Below, one piece after another: positions 48,418 to 58,798 of a stretch of DNA of 64,000 nucleotides; position 1 is the stretch's first letter, and each line of letters begins with the position of its first letter. The stretch spans positions 1 to 64,000 of the forward strand of contig JAIPBD010000014.1 of NCBI GenBank assembly GCA_021739765.1, written 5' to 3'. The translations under genes were made by a program, and so were the position numbers. The notes beneath the pieces were generated by a model that was not told where the DNA came from, ran no database searches, and saw only the letters and a list, made by a program, of their open reading frames with translations. Origin of the DNA: Melioribacteraceae bacterium. Its GTDB lineage: Bacteria; Bacteroidota; Ignavibacteria; Ignavibacteriales; Melioribacteraceae.

Positions 48418-49136
48418 TCTGACGGAATTTTAGAATATTCATTCCATTCAATTTTGATCTCTTTTTCATCAAGTCCATTTAGTGACAACGAATAATATTC
48501 CTTCTCGATGTTTGTAAAGATCTGTTTTCCAAAATCATCGAGCATACTAAAAGTTATTGTAGCCGAAACTTCGTCTATCAGATATAAATATTCGTCCATT
48601 TCATAACTGTCAACGAACTTTACTCTACCAAACGATCCATTTATGTTTTCTAAAAAAAATCCTTCTTCGGCTTTGTAAATTTCAATTTTGCGATAAAGGT
48701 CCGTGTTATTTTTAAAAACCATCAAAAAGGAAATTTCGTTTTGTTGATTAAAAGGCAAATTTTCATTCATGATGATATTTTCGTTTTCTTCGGCGAGAGT
48801 GAATTTGGTATATCTTTCCAAATATTCCTTTAATCTTAACAAATACATTTCATGGGTAAATCGTCTTTCGATAGCTTGTTTCCGAACAATCGCTAATATT
48901 ACCTTTGAGATAAGAGGAGTCGCATAAACGATTACGTCATCGGAAGTATATTCAGCTGAAATACTGATATTATTTTTCGAGAACGATTGGATAATCATGT
49001 TGCATTCATCGATGCTCCAATTTTCGGGATTTTTATTTGCCAACTGATTAACTTTCTCAATTCCGACATTGGGAATTCCGCTGCAGGAAAGCATCAGTGA
49101 ACAAATTAACAGAATAATAGTTTTTCTTTTGAACAT
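48414..49136 (-). CDS. Hypothetical lipoprotein
   Basis: 240 residues with a lipobox (LMLSCSG, lipid on C18). The rest is soluble, helical then beta-rich; no family recognised. The stop overlaps the end of the convergent DUF5777 gene by 4 bases. Confidence 0.68.
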   Translation of the reverse strand: MFKRKTIILLICSLMLSCSGIPNVGIEKVNQLANKNPENWSIDECNMIIQSFSKNNISISAEYTSDDVIVYATPLISKVILAIVRKQAIERRFTHEMYLLRLKEYLERYTKFTLAEENENIIMNENLPFNQQNEISFLMVFKNNTDLYRKIEIYKAEEGFFLENINGSFGRVKFVDSYEMDEYLYLIDEVSATITFSMLDDFGKQIFTNIEKEYYSLSLNGLDEKEIKIEWNEYSKIPSD

Positions 49137-49193
49137 ATCTATTTCTTAGTATTTTTCAGCTCATTTAATAAATGGGTTTCAATAAGATAATTT

Positions 49194-50450
49194 ATGCAAA
49201 AAATAAATATTGATGTAACTTCTGAAATTGGCAAATTAAATGCAGTACTAATCCACACACCCGGTCATGAAATAGAAAATGTTACACCAGAAAATGCTGA
49301 AAGAGCGTTATATAGTGACATATTAAATCTTTCTGTTGCATCCGGTGAATACAATGTTTTTCGTGCTGTACTAAAAAAGTTTTCAAATGTATATGAAGTC
49401 CGCTTATTGCTACAAGAGTTGATCGCTGATGTCGCTGCGAAAGATCGATTATTAAAAAAGATCTGTAAAAATGAAAGCATCGATTGTATTAAAAGCGATC
49501 TTGCAAAATTACCTGATGATGTTCTCGCCTCCCAGCTGATTGAAGGAGTTCCGATTGAAAAAAATACTCTCACAAAATTTCTAAGCAATGAACGCTACCA
49601 ACTACAGCCTTTGCACAATTTTTTCTTCACGCGCGATGCTTCAGTTTCAATAAACAATGAAATATTGATATCAAAAATGGCTAGTGTTGTCAGAGAAAGG
49701 GAATCAATAATTGTCGAATCAATTTTTAACGATCACCCATTATTCGAGGGCAATACTTTTAATCCGATTGATTCCCCGGGCAATATTTCGAATGTAACAA
49801 TTGAAGGTGGAGATGTGCTTATTGCCCGCGATAATATTTTGGTTATCGGGATTGGTGCAAGAACAACAACTCAAGGTGTTGATTATATTATTGAAGAATT
49901 TAAAAGAAAGAAAAAAACACATCACATTATTGTGCAAGAACTTCCGAGAACTCCTGAATCATTTATTCATTTAGACATGGTTTTTACTTTCCTCGATTAC
50001 GATCAGTGTATGATTTATGAGCCTGTTGTTTTAAATAAACACTCTTTTGAAACCGTGCATATCGAAATAGACAACGGAGCGGTAAAAGCAATCACCGAAT
50101 GTGCGAGCATAATTGATTGTCTCAGAAAATTAAAAGTTGATATTGAACCGATTAAATGCGGCGGCGATAATGAAGAATGGGTTCAAGAAAGGGAGCAGTG
50201 GCACAGCGGAACAAATTATTTTGCCCTGGCTCCGGGGAAAGTAATGGGATATGGTAGAAATAGTTATACAACAGAAGCTCTCAATAAAAAAGGATATGAG
50301 ATCATAAATGGTTCGGATGTAATAAAAGATAACATCAATATTCATGAAATTGAGAAGTGTGTAATAACTATTGATGGCGCTGAGTTATCCCGAGGTGGCG
50401 GTGGTTGCAGATGTATGACAATGCCTATCTCAAGAGAAAAACTTAGTTAA
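49194..50450 (+). CDS. arcA: Arginine deiminase
   Basis: 418 residues, normal for ADI. The guanidino-group hydrolase fold shows FFTRDAS, IEGGDVLI, the catalytic His in FIHLDMVFT and the nucleophile C407 in GGGGCRCMTMP; most family members have GGGGPRCM, so the extra Cys at the Pro position is unusual. Converts arginine to citrulline and ammonia. No ornithine carbamoyltransferase, carbamate kinase or ArcD antiporter gene is next to it, so it is not in a normal arc operon. Confidence 0.93.
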   Translation: MQKINIDVTSEIGKLNAVLIHTPGHEIENVTPENAERALYSDILNLSVASGEYNVFRAVLKKFSNVYEVRLLLQELIADVAAKDRLLKKICKNESIDCIKSDLAKLPDDVLASQLIEGVPIEKNTLTKFLSNERYQLQPLHNFFFTRDASVSINNEILISKMASVVRERESIIVESIFNDHPLFEGNTFNPIDSPGNISNVTIEGGDVLIARDNILVIGIGARTTTQGVDYIIEEFKRKKKTHHIIVQELPRTPESFIHLDMVFTFLDYDQCMIYEPVVLNKHSFETVHIEIDNGAVKAITECASIIDCLRKLKVDIEPIKCGGDNEEWVQEREQWHSGTNYFALAPGKVMGYGRNSYTTEALNKKGYEIINGSDVIKDNINIHEIEKCVITIDGAELSRGGGGCRCMTMPISREKLS

Positions 50451-50530
50451 TTTTTTTGTCTATTGTGCTCAATTTTTTTGCGACAAACACAAAACTTCAC
50501 TAATCACAAAGGAAGAAAAGTAGTCTAATT

Positions 50531-51364
50531 ATGGGAAAAGTAATTTCTGTGGCGATACCCAAAGGCGGTGTTGGCAAAACAACAACATCAGTGAACCTCG
50601 CCGCAAGCCTGGCGGTTATCGAAAGGAAAACTTTATTGATCGATATGGATCCTTCCGGTGCATGCGCGGTTTCTTTAGGATTTACTCCTGATAAAATTCA
50701 TGGTGACATATTCAACCTCCTTGCTTTTTCAAAATCCATAGATCAAATAACACACAAGACTTTTCTTGATCACCTCGATTTTATACCAGCCAACATCTTA
50801 AACTTTGAAGCCGAAGAACGACTCGAACGTTTAACGTATAATGTTTACTTATTTCGAAATATTTTGCAGACAATTATAAACAAATATGATTTTATAATTA
50901 TTGATTGTCCTCCTTATCTAAGGGGAATGACCAACTTCGCGCTTACAGCTTCGGATTCGATTTTGATTCCGGTTAAGGGTGGACACCTCTCTTTAATGGC
51001 GTTAAAAAAAATATTAAACCACATTGTTCATATTCGTAAAAACCAAAATCCCAAATTAGAGGTGGAAGGAATTCTTCTTTCAATGTATGAACCGAATACA
51101 AGAGCTTGGGAAATTACGGAAGGAAAGGTTTTTAAAAGTTTAGGGAAGTATGTGTTTAAGACTACTGTTCCCAAAAGTACATTTATCGCCGAAGCAACCT
51201 ATCTCGGAAAACCCGCTGTAATTTTTGACGCAAAATCCCGCGGCTCCATTTCATTTTTGAAATTAGCAAAAGAGTTAATTGTTCGGAATTCAATCTGCCC
51301 TTTGATAAAAAATCTCACTAATTCTGAAAAAGCAATCAACAAATCAGATCTATATGGAGTTTAA
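50531..51364 (+). CDS. ParA-family ATPase
   Basis: 277 residues. The deviant Walker A is KGGVGKTTTSVNLA, switch region DMDPSGACAVSLG, Walker B FIIIDCPPYL. The middle (PVKGGHLSLMALKKIL) and the KSTFIAEATYLGKPAVIF stretch fit Soj/ParA proteins. No ParB gene or parS-like site lies beside it, so the cargo is unknown; it could position a chromosomal or cellular structure. The next gene follows after 18 bases. Confidence 0.88.
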   Translation: MGKVISVAIPKGGVGKTTTSVNLAASLAVIERKTLLIDMDPSGACAVSLGFTPDKIHGDIFNLLAFSKSIDQITHKTFLDHLDFIPANILNFEAEERLERLTYNVYLFRNILQTIINKYDFIIIDCPPYLRGMTNFALTASDSILIPVKGGHLSLMALKKILNHIVHIRKNQNPKLEVEGILLSMYEPNTRAWEITEGKVFKSLGKYVFKTTVPKSTFIAEATYLGKPAVIFDAKSRGSISFLKLAKELIVRNSICPLIKNLTNSEKAINKSDLYGV

Positions 51365-51382
51365 AATTCCACCGGAGAAATC

Positions 51383-52375
51383 ATGAAAAATTATTCAATT
51401 ATCATCTGCCTTTTATTCTTTCACACGATTTTATTATCTCAATCTCAATTTCCAAAAGAACCGTTGGCACATACTTTTTCGATTGTCGCGATCGATAAAG
51501 AAAATGGAGAAATGGGAGTTGCCGTTCAATCTCATTGGTTTTCGGTAGGCTCTATCGTGGCTTGGGGAGAAGCAGGTGTGGGAGTGATCGCAACGCAGTC
51601 ATTCGTAAATGTTTCTCTCGGACCAAATGGATTGGACCTCATGAAAAACGGGATTCACGCCGAGCGGGCATTAGCTAAATTGCTATCGGAAGATGATGGT
51701 AGAGATTTTCGTCAAGTTTCATTCTTAGATGTAAAAGGAAATGTATCAGCCTATACAGGTCAAAAATGTATTAGTGAAGCAGATCATATTATCGGCAAGA
51801 ACTACTCGGTACAGGCGAATATGATGTTAAACGATTCCGTCGTTCCGGCAATGTCAAACGCGTTTGAGAAAAGTACGGGACCATTAGCCGAAAGGTTAAT
51901 GATTGCATTGGAAGCCGCACAAGCTTCGGGCGGTGATATTCGCGGGCAACAATCCGCCGCCATCCTTATAGTTAAAACAGAACCAACCGGAAAATTATGG
52001 GAAGATCGTTTGATTGATCTTCGAGTCGAAGACCATCCAAATGCAGTGAATGAAATGAGACGAATTTTAACGGTTCACAGAGCTTATGAGCATATGAATA
52101 AAGGTGATCTTGCCGTCGAACATAATAATATGGAGCTGGCTTTAAAGGAATATTCAGTAGCTCAAGACATGTTTCCCGAGAATTTGGAGATGAAATACTG
52201 GACTGCTGTTTCGCTTGCGAATGGTGGGGAACTTGAGAAAGCGCTTCCAATTTTTAAAACTGTTTTCCAATCAGATAAAAACTGGGTTACATTAACTCCA
52301 CGACTAATTCCAAACGGTCTTTTAACTGTAACCGAGGAAGACTTGGCTAAAATCATTAATTTGGTTGAAAATTAA
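51383..52375 (+). CDS. DUF1028 family secreted protein
   Basis: 330 residues. Signal peptide about 1-19, then the DUF1028 domain (HTFSIVAIDKENGEMGVAVQSHWFSVGSIV, GVGVIATQSFVN, ALAKLLSEDDGRDFRQV, RGQQSAAILIV). The fold belongs to the Ntn-hydrolase superfamily. About 100 C-terminal residues form TPR-like helices (AYEHMNKGDLAVEHNNMELALKEY). The substrate is not known. A good GGAG site precedes the ATG. Confidence 0.85.
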   Translation: MKNYSIIICLLFFHTILLSQSQFPKEPLAHTFSIVAIDKENGEMGVAVQSHWFSVGSIVAWGEAGVGVIATQSFVNVSLGPNGLDLMKNGIHAERALAKLLSEDDGRDFRQVSFLDVKGNVSAYTGQKCISEADHIIGKNYSVQANMMLNDSVVPAMSNAFEKSTGPLAERLMIALEAAQASGGDIRGQQSAAILIVKTEPTGKLWEDRLIDLRVEDHPNAVNEMRRILTVHRAYEHMNKGDLAVEHNNMELALKEYSVAQDMFPENLEMKYWTAVSLANGGELEKALPIFKTVFQSDKNWVTLTPRLIPNGLLTVTEEDLAKIINLVEN

Positions 52376-52384
52376 ACTCGGCTT

Positions 52385-53239
52385 TTACTCGAATTTAACA
52401 ATTTCCAATAACTCCAAATCATAGATCAAAGTTTGATTTGGACCGATCGCCATTCCGTTTCCTTCAATTCCATATCCTAATTGTGGTGGAATATATATCC
52501 GCCATTTGCTTCCGACATTCATCATTAAAAGCGCATCTGCCCATCCTTTAAATACCGTTGCTATCTGCTCAATAACTATTGTGTGAGGATTATTATCTGT
52601 GTAAGTACTCTCAAATTCAGTTCCATCAACATAACGGCCGGTATAATGGAGTTTCACCGCATCCGTAACTACAGGAATTTGTCCGGAACCTTCTTTCAGA
52701 ATTTTATATTGCATTCCGCTTGGCAATACGAATACATCTTCATTCTTCGCGTTTTCCATAAGAAATTTTGCGCCTTCCTTACCGTTATTTTTAGCTTCAT
52801 CAGAGAGCACAATAAATTTCTGCTGGAATAATTCTTTGGCTTCAGTCAGTTCCAAAGGACTTAATAGTTTTTCTCCGTTATTATATCCATCGCGAACACC
52901 TTTGCTTAAAATTCTTTTCTCAACCGCAACATTTTCATTAATGATCATTTGCCCGAAACTTGCACCGATGCCGTATAATTCTTCCGTCATTTTATCTTCA
53001 AATTCTGTTTCTAATATTCCACGATTTAGCCTTGTATTTAGTCCGTTTAGAACAATTTCAATATCAACGCTATCTGATTGACCACGAATATTGGCCCCAA
53101 AGTCGTTTCCGAGACCGTAACTGATTCGATCAATTTCTGTTTTGATATCTTCCCGCTCTACCTCGGGTTCCTGACAGTAAATCAAAAATATCGCTAAAGT
53201 AGAAATGACGGCAAAATTTAATTTTCTAAAAACTTTCAT
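52385..53239 (-). CDS. FKBP-type peptidyl-prolyl isomerase lipoprotein
   Basis: 284 residues. Lipidation at C22 (LIYCQE). An FKBP-N dimerisation domain (SYGLGNDFGANI, SFGQMIINENV, LLSPLELTEAKELFQQKF) is followed by an FKBP catalytic domain (VKLHYTGRYVDGTEFESTY, VFKGWADALLMMNVGSKWRIYIPPQLGYG, LIYDLELLEI). Catalyses proline isomerisation in envelope proteins; MIP/FkpA-like. Confidence 0.92.
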   Translation of the reverse strand: MKVFRKLNFAVISTLAIFLIYCQEPEVEREDIKTEIDRISYGLGNDFGANIRGQSDSVDIEIVLNGLNTRLNRGILETEFEDKMTEELYGIGASFGQMIINENVAVEKRILSKGVRDGYNNGEKLLSPLELTEAKELFQQKFIVLSDEAKNNGKEGAKFLMENAKNEDVFVLPSGMQYKILKEGSGQIPVVTDAVKLHYTGRYVDGTEFESTYTDNNPHTIVIEQIATVFKGWADALLMMNVGSKWRIYIPPQLGYGIEGNGMAIGPNQTLIYDLELLEIVKFE

Positions 53240-53366
53240 TAATCCTCATTGATTTGGCTTGGGAATGTAGTGATAAATTGTATTTCTTTAAACCTTGATA
53301 TCGATCTTTATTATTCGGTTATTGTCGTCACAAAATTAACAAATAATTATTTATAAACAGTTCACC

Positions 53367-54194
53367 ATGGCAAATAAGCAAGATTTAGTTCACCTCGTTA
53401 ATTTAATTGATGATGATACCACAGAAGTCAGAAATGAGGTATTAAAAGAACTGGCAAATTACGGTTCAACCCTCGAAGAGGATTTGCTGGAATATTCCGG
53501 CGTGCTTGATAAAAACATGTTAAAAATTTTGAAACCGGTTTTAGATAATAACAGAAAAAACTGGCTTTTGGATAATTGGTCGCTTTGGCAAAAAATCAGC
53601 GATGAAAAAAAGCAATTGGAAGAAGCACTGAATTTGATTATCCGATTTCAAGACGGCATTACTTCTCAATCCAGCTTACCGATTTTGCTCGATACATACG
53701 CGAATGAATTCAGGCAAAAAACTCCTTATGGTGATGAAATTGATCTCGCAAACTTTTTATTCGTAGAAAAAGGGATAAAAGGAAATACGAAAGATTATCA
53801 CAATCCGCAAAACAGTAATTTGGTTTTTGTAATTCAGAATAAAAAAGGACTGCCGATTTCTCTATCTCTTATTTATATCTTAATTGGATCCAGACTCGGC
53901 TTCCAAATCGAAGGTTGCAATTTTCCAGGCCATTTTCTTTCAAAAATATTTGTGGATGGTGAATTGATTTTGGTTGATGGATTCCACAAGGGTAGATTGC
54001 TTTACGAACGGGATATTGCCGAAAGAGTTGATACGGATTCTTTGGAAGCGGTCGGCAAACTGATAAATCTTGAAACCAGCTCTAAAATTATTATCCGCAG
54101 AGTACTAAATAATTTAGTAACGGCCTACAAGCATAAAAACGAAAATGATCTTTCGGAATTTTTTGCGAATTTATTAAGCATAACGCCTTGGTAA
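53367..54194 (+). CDS. SirB1-like transglutaminase-fold protein
   Basis: 275 residues, no signal peptide. The SirB1/transglutaminase-like segment is clear: DLANFLFVEKGIKGNTKDYHNPQNSNLVFVIQNKKGLPISLSLIYILIGSRLG followed by GCNFPGHFLSKI. The cysteine nucleophile expected of active transglutaminase folds is replaced, as is usual in SirB1. The N-terminus (about 1-100) resembles a HEAT-like helical region. Cellular role unknown. Confidence 0.78.
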   Translation: MANKQDLVHLVNLIDDDTTEVRNEVLKELANYGSTLEEDLLEYSGVLDKNMLKILKPVLDNNRKNWLLDNWSLWQKISDEKKQLEEALNLIIRFQDGITSQSSLPILLDTYANEFRQKTPYGDEIDLANFLFVEKGIKGNTKDYHNPQNSNLVFVIQNKKGLPISLSLIYILIGSRLGFQIEGCNFPGHFLSKIFVDGELILVDGFHKGRLLYERDIAERVDTDSLEAVGKLINLETSSKIIIRRVLNNLVTAYKHKNENDLSEFFANLLSITPW

Positions 54195-54196
54195 TT

Positions 54197-55039
54197 TTAA
54201 AGTGATAAAAGAACAATCGCGAATATCCCAACCACCAGAGCCAATATTCCTTCGTTATTTATCTTCTCCTTCCAAATTATTATGGCAAGTAAAGTCGTAA
54301 GCAATATTATCCCAATATTTACGATGGGAAATACAATTACAGCTTTAAATTCCGTTAAGGCGTTAATCAAAAAATAGGAAGAAAAGATGTTTGGAATACC
54401 CAAAAGAAGGCCAAGCGAAATTGTTTTTTGATCGAATTTTTTCCGTGAAATCAGACTAATGATCAATGTGTAGCAGAAGGCTGAACCAAAAATAGATAGT
54501 AGGAAAAGTGATTTTTCCGAATCAACAAATTGGCTCTCAAATATTTTCATGCAAAAATCACCTATTCCAATTCCAACCAAAACACCGAACAAGTAGAAAT
54601 AGGCTTTCCTGTTCTCTTTATTCCCCTTTTCATTTTTGAGCGAAAAATAAAAAAGAATTATTGTAACTAAAGCACCAAAAAGTCCAATAGTTTGTAAAAC
54701 GCCGGGCATTTCTTTTAAAACTAACATCGACAAGATTACCGGCACAATTACCGACAATCGTGAACTTGTAGTTGCCAATCCCGTTCCGGCATTACCAACC
54801 GCTCTTGAAAACGCAAAAAATGATATTACAAATAGTCCCCCGACTAAGCATCCAAATAAAATGATTGGAATCTCAAAATTTTCGGGGAGTTCATTGGATA
54901 GCATAAATAGACTAATTACCGTCGCAGCAAAGTAATTCGCGGTAAGAAGAACAATCGAGCTGCCAGATTTTACGGAATTCTGCTTTAGAATCAGTGCGAT
55001 TGAAGTGGAACAAAGAATGGTCAGGAGAATATTAATCAT
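54197..55039 (-). CDS. EamA/DMT-superfamily transporter
   Basis: 280 residues with about ten membrane helices in two EamA halves. The family junction GTGLATTSSRLSVIVPVILSMLVLKE ends the first half. The second half ends FPIVNIGIILLTTLLAIIIWKEKINNEG, with conserved Lys-Glu after helices 4 and 9. Substrate unknown. It converges with the SirB1-like gene, stops 2 bases apart. Confidence 0.87.
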   Translation of the reverse strand: MINILLTILCSTSIALILKQNSVKSGSSIVLLTANYFAATVISLFMLSNELPENFEIPIILFGCLVGGLFVISFFAFSRAVGNAGTGLATTSSRLSVIVPVILSMLVLKEMPGVLQTIGLFGALVTIILFYFSLKNEKGNKENRKAYFYLFGVLVGIGIGDFCMKIFESQFVDSEKSLFLLSIFGSAFCYTLIISLISRKKFDQKTISLGLLLGIPNIFSSYFLINALTEFKAVIVFPIVNIGIILLTTLLAIIIWKEKINNEGILALVVGIFAIVLLSL

Positions 55040-55128
55040 TACTTATCAGGTATTATGGATTCCGAAACTAAAGATTAATGGCACCTAAAACCAGAAAAAT
55101 TATGCTTTGAATTTCTTTAAAATGAAAA

Positions 55129-55146
55129 TGCCGGCGTTAACCGGCA
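55129..55146 (-). terminator. Hairpin behind the HEAT-like gene
   Basis: TGCCGG, 6-nt loop, CCGGCA; on the minus strand TTTTCATTTT follows. Confidence 0.6.
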
Positions 55147-55173
55147 CTTCCCAATACTTATCGAAATGAAAAA

Positions 55174-55587
55174 TTATGATTGAAGAGTTTCTCTTACATG
55201 TGCCAAGTAGAATTTTTCACACATACTTCTAACTCTTTCGTTATCCTCAAATTTTGCCATTTGTTTCAAGAGATACAATCCACGCTCATCTTTGATTTTC
55301 GAGAGTGATAATGCGGCCATTATTCTATCACAGCACTCATCGCCACTTCTTAATTTTGCCATTAATGGAATTACAGCCTTATCAGATTTGATTTCACCGA
55401 GATAATAGGCACAACTGTTGCTCAATCCTTTATTTCCCGAATTTAATCCAGCCAAAAGATTCGCTTCTACTTGTGCATAATTTTGTTTCGATTTTTCAAC
55501 AGGTGATTCTAAAATTCCACCACCTGCAAATAATGATGTGGTTAAGAAAAGAACGAATATTGCGGTTATTTTGTTTATCTTTTTCAT
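55174..55587 (-). CDS. Secreted HEAT-like repeat protein
   Basis: Start ATG 55587 (MKKINKITAIFVLF) with GGGGGG at ideal spacing; an upstream in-frame extension has no ribosome site. Signal peptide about 1-20, then helical repeats typical of HEAT/PBS-lyase-like units (SCAYYLGEIKSDKAVIPLMAKLRS, IMAALSLSKIKDERGLYLLKQM). Probably a protein-binding scaffold in the periplasm; partner unknown. Confidence 0.78.
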   Translation of the reverse strand: MKKINKITAIFVLFLTTSLFAGGGILESPVEKSKQNYAQVEANLLAGLNSGNKGLSNSCAYYLGEIKSDKAVIPLMAKLRSGDECCDRIMAALSLSKIKDERGLYLLKQMAKFEDNERVRSMCEKFYLAHVRETLQS

Positions 55588-55775
55588 ATGCCCCCCAGCT
55601 ATGAATGTGATTAAAAATTGTGATGTTCTCTTTTGCGAACTCACTATTTAAGACGAATAATGTTCCCAAATGTTCTGTAATAAATCATGGTGACGATTTA
55701 TTACCCTAATTATTTGTTAGATTAAATGAACATTGCTGAAAGGAATGATTTGAGAAACTTATTAAAAATAGATTT

Positions 55776-57860
55776 ATGAAAAATACAAACCGCTTAATTA
55801 ACGAGAAAAGCCCTTATTTATTGCAGCATGCGCACAACCCGGTCGATTGGTTCCCATGGAGCGATGAGGCATTTGAAAAAGCAATTGAGGAAAACAAACC
55901 GATTTTTCTATCAATCGGATATTCAACTTGTCATTGGTGTCACGTGATGGAACACGAATCATTTGAGGATAATGAAGTCGCGAAACTTATGAATGAAAAT
56001 TTTATATCAATTAAAGTTGATAGAGAAGAACGGCCCGACATCGACAGTATTTATATGAGCGTTTGCCAAATGATGACCGGCGGCGGCGGATGGCCATTAA
56101 CAATAGTGATGACACCGGAAAAGAAGCCATTTTTTTCCGGCACCTATTTCCCAAAGGAAAGTAGAAATAGGAGAATCGGGATGATTGATTTAATCAAAAA
56201 TATCAGTGATGCTTGGATTAATAAAAAAGAACAAATTGATAATTCGGCAAATTCGATTACTTCCCATTTAATAAGCACCGCGAATAAATCGCACGATTCC
56301 AAGTTTGATATAAATTCGATTCAGGATGCATATAAAACATTTTCCGGTAGGTTCGAGTCAGAATATGGCGGATTTGGTGATTCACCCAAATTCCCTTCTC
56401 CACATAATCTTATATTTTTGATTCGATATGGGCATCTGACGAGTGACACGGATGCGATACAAATGGTGGAAAAAACTCTTAAGGGAATGAGAAAAGGGGG
56501 AATTTTTGATCATGTCGGTTTTGGATTTCATCGTTATTCAACTGACAACAAATGGCTCTTGCCACATTTTGAAAAAATGCTTTATGATCAAGCAATGCTG
56601 ATTTTATGTTTTACCGAGGCATATCAAAAAACTAGAGATCAATTCTATAAAAATACCGCAGAAGAGATTATCGAATACGTATTAAGAGATATGGTTTCAC
56701 CTCAGGGTGGATTTTACTCAGCCGAAGACGCGGATAGTGAAGGGGTTGAAGGCAAATTCTATGTTTGGAGCGAAGCTGAATTGAAAGACATTCTCGGTGA
56801 AGATTTTGATCTTGCCAAATCTATTTACAATACTGTTGAAGGCGGTAATTTTATAGAAGAATCGACTCGTAATTTTACCGGCGAAAATATTCTGCATCAA
56901 ACTCAATCTGATGAGGAAATTGCTCAAAGATTTGATTTATCCGAAGCTGACTTAAAGGAAAGAATCGCATCAATTCGTCAAAGATTATTTGATCGAAGGG
57001 TCGAAAGAATACATCCCTTAAAGGATACAAAAATACTTACGGATTGGAATGGATTAATGATCGCAGCATTATCATTCGCCGGAAGGGTATTTAACAATGA
57101 AGATTTTATCGAAGCGGCTGAGAGATCTTTTAATTTTATTACCAATTATCTCAAAATAGATAGTGATAAATTGCTCCATCGTTTTAAGGATGGTGAATCT
57201 AAAATTCCGGGAATGCTGGATGACTATGCTTTCGTAATTTGGGGCTGTCTCGAATTATTTGAATCTACATTCAACACAAAATACTTAAAACTGGCAAATG
57301 AGCTAAGTATAACTTTAGTCAATGATTTTGGAGACGTTGGAAACGGTGCCTTTTTTATTTCATCAAAAGATACCGATGATGTTCCGGCAAGAACAAAAGA
57401 GATTTATGACGGAGCGATTCCATCCGGTAATTCTGTTGCAGCAATGAATTTTCTTAAATTATCCAGGATATTGGGAAAACCGGAATTCGAAGTGATCTCA
57501 GAAAAAATCTCTGATTATTTCTCGGAAAGCATTAAAAAATATCCGGCCGGTTATACACATTTGTTGGCTTCAAAATTATTCACACAATACGGCAGCAAGG
57601 AATTAATCTTAGTTGGGGACAATCACACAATTAATTTTAATGAAATCATCACCACTATCCGCGAAAAATATATTCCGAATAAAATTGTTATAAACCTCAA
57701 TAAAGAGAATATTGATGAACTTAGCGGATTAGCAGAATATTTGGCTAATTATCCATTGGAGGATAAAAATACAAAGCTATATATATGTGAGGATTACAAG
57801 TGCAACGCACCGTTGGAAAATTTAGAAGCTATTCAAAAGGAGATTAAAAAACTATTTTAA
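55776..57860 (+). CDS. Thioredoxin-domain (DUF255/YyaL, SPATA20-like) protein
   Basis: 694 residues. The N-terminal thioredoxin-like domain has [20 protein letters not shown] and the CHWC motif in [17 protein letters not shown]. The remainder is an alpha/alpha-barrel resembling sugar epimerases ([57 protein letters not shown]). Length fits the family. The biochemical function is not settled. It converges with the DUF4340 gene with a 4-base overlap. Confidence 0.93.
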   Translation: MKNTNRLINEKSPYLLQHAHNPVDWFPWSDEAFEKAIEENKPIFLSIGYSTCHWCHVMEHESFEDNEVAKLMNENFISIKVDREERPDIDSIYMSVCQMMTGGGGWPLTIVMTPEKKPFFSGTYFPKESRNRRIGMIDLIKNISDAWINKKEQIDNSANSITSHLISTANKSHDSKFDINSIQDAYKTFSGRFESEYGGFGDSPKFPSPHNLIFLIRYGHLTSDTDAIQMVEKTLKGMRKGGIFDHVGFGFHRYSTDNKWLLPHFEKMLYDQAMLILCFTEAYQKTRDQFYKNTAEEIIEYVLRDMVSPQGGFYSAEDADSEGVEGKFYVWSEAELKDILGEDFDLAKSIYNTVEGGNFIEESTRNFTGENILHQTQSDEEIAQRFDLSEADLKERIASIRQRLFDRRVERIHPLKDTKILTDWNGLMIAALSFAGRVFNNEDFIEAAERSFNFITNYLKIDSDKLLHRFKDGESKIPGMLDDYAFVIWGCLELFESTFNTKYLKLANELSITLVNDFGDVGNGAFFISSKDTDDVPARTKEIYDGAIPSGNSVAAMNFLKLSRILGKPEFEVISEKISDYFSESIKKYPAGYTHLLASKLFTQYGSKELILVGDNHTINFNEIITTIREKYIPNKIVINLNKENIDELSGLAEYLANYPLEDKNTKLYICEDYKCNAPLENLEAIQKEIKKLF

Positions 57861-58798
57861 TCTCCTTCTCCGAATAATTTTGATCGATCGAAAAATAACT
57901 TGCTGAAAATATCATTAGTAGACCCGTCGAAATACGATGTCTCGTTAATTGAACTGTTAAGCACAAAAGTAGAATCTTGTTGATATGCAAAAACCGAGTA
58001 TGAATCTTCTAAGTCATTTGTAACTGTTAATTTAACCAATGGTTCTTTGTCGGGAGTAAAATCATCTAGAAAGTCTGTTCCCTTCAAATTACCCGCTTTT
58101 TGTAAAGCTGATACGGTGCTCGCCGAATCTGTCAACGCGCCATCAAGGAACCAGCGGCCCTCTTCACTTTTTGAAAGAGTATATGTCTGTCCATCGGAAT
58201 AATTATACTCCAATTTTCGCCATCGTGTATAACCTTCTTTTGTTATACGATTATCCCTAAAAGTATTGGCTTCTCGGTTAAATGTTGCGTCCAAAAATCC
58301 ATCGACCTCATAAACATCAATATCATTGGCGATTCTTACAAAGGTTGTCATGCTTCTGGGTTGCTGCTGAAAGTTGAACTTGCCAATTATTAAATCAGCC
58401 GTTTTATTATCACCTTCAAAAACTTGTACCCGTGTTCCGGAAGAATCCACTTGATACTCATTCCAACGGGATTTTGATCTGGCTGCAAGCCTTTTCGATT
58501 TCATTTCGGCCAGTTGGTCAATAATTCCTTTAATATTGTTGTAAGGAACCGGAGCTAAAATTCCGCTTACAAGTTTGACTTTCCATCCGTTTTCGACCTT
58601 GGTAAATTCGAGTTCAGGTTTAGTCTTATCTTTAGGTTGAACTAATATTTTACTTACAGAAGTTGAATCGATTTTTACAAGGTCTTCTTTAAAGGAGCGC
58701 TCATTACCGTCCCCTTCAAAAAAATAAAGTGAAGCAAAAATAATTAGTAACCCGAGAAAAATAACTCCGAGCGTTTTGTTAGATACATTATTCAGCAT
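57857..58798 (-). CDS. DUF4340 domain protein, last gene of Gld-like ABC operon
   Basis: 313 residues. One N-terminal membrane helix ([18 protein letters not shown]), then repeated beta-rich DUF4340 segments ([35 protein letters not shown]). Usually found downstream of GldG-like genes, as here: its start overlaps the previous gene by 11 bases. Confidence 0.85.
   Translation of the reverse strand: MLNNVSNKTLGVIFLGLLIIFASLYFFEGDGNERSFKEDLVKIDSTSVSKILVQPKDKTKPELEFTKVENGWKVKLVSGILAPVPYNNIKGIIDQLAEMKSKRLAARSKSRWNEYQVDSSGTRVQVFEGDNKTADLIIGKFNFQQQPRSMTTFVRIANDIDVYEVDGFLDATFNREANTFRDNRITKEGYTRWRKLEYNYSDGQTYTLSKSEEGRWFLDGALTDSASTVSALQKAGNLKGTDFLDDFTPDKEPLVKLTVTNDLEDSYSVFAYQQDSTFVLNSSINETSYFDGSTNDIFSKLFFDRSKLFGEGD

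Noticed and set aside
50531-51364. ParA gene as a sign of a plasmid or replication origin
   Set aside because: No parB, parS-like repeats, dnaA boxes or replication genes lie beside it.
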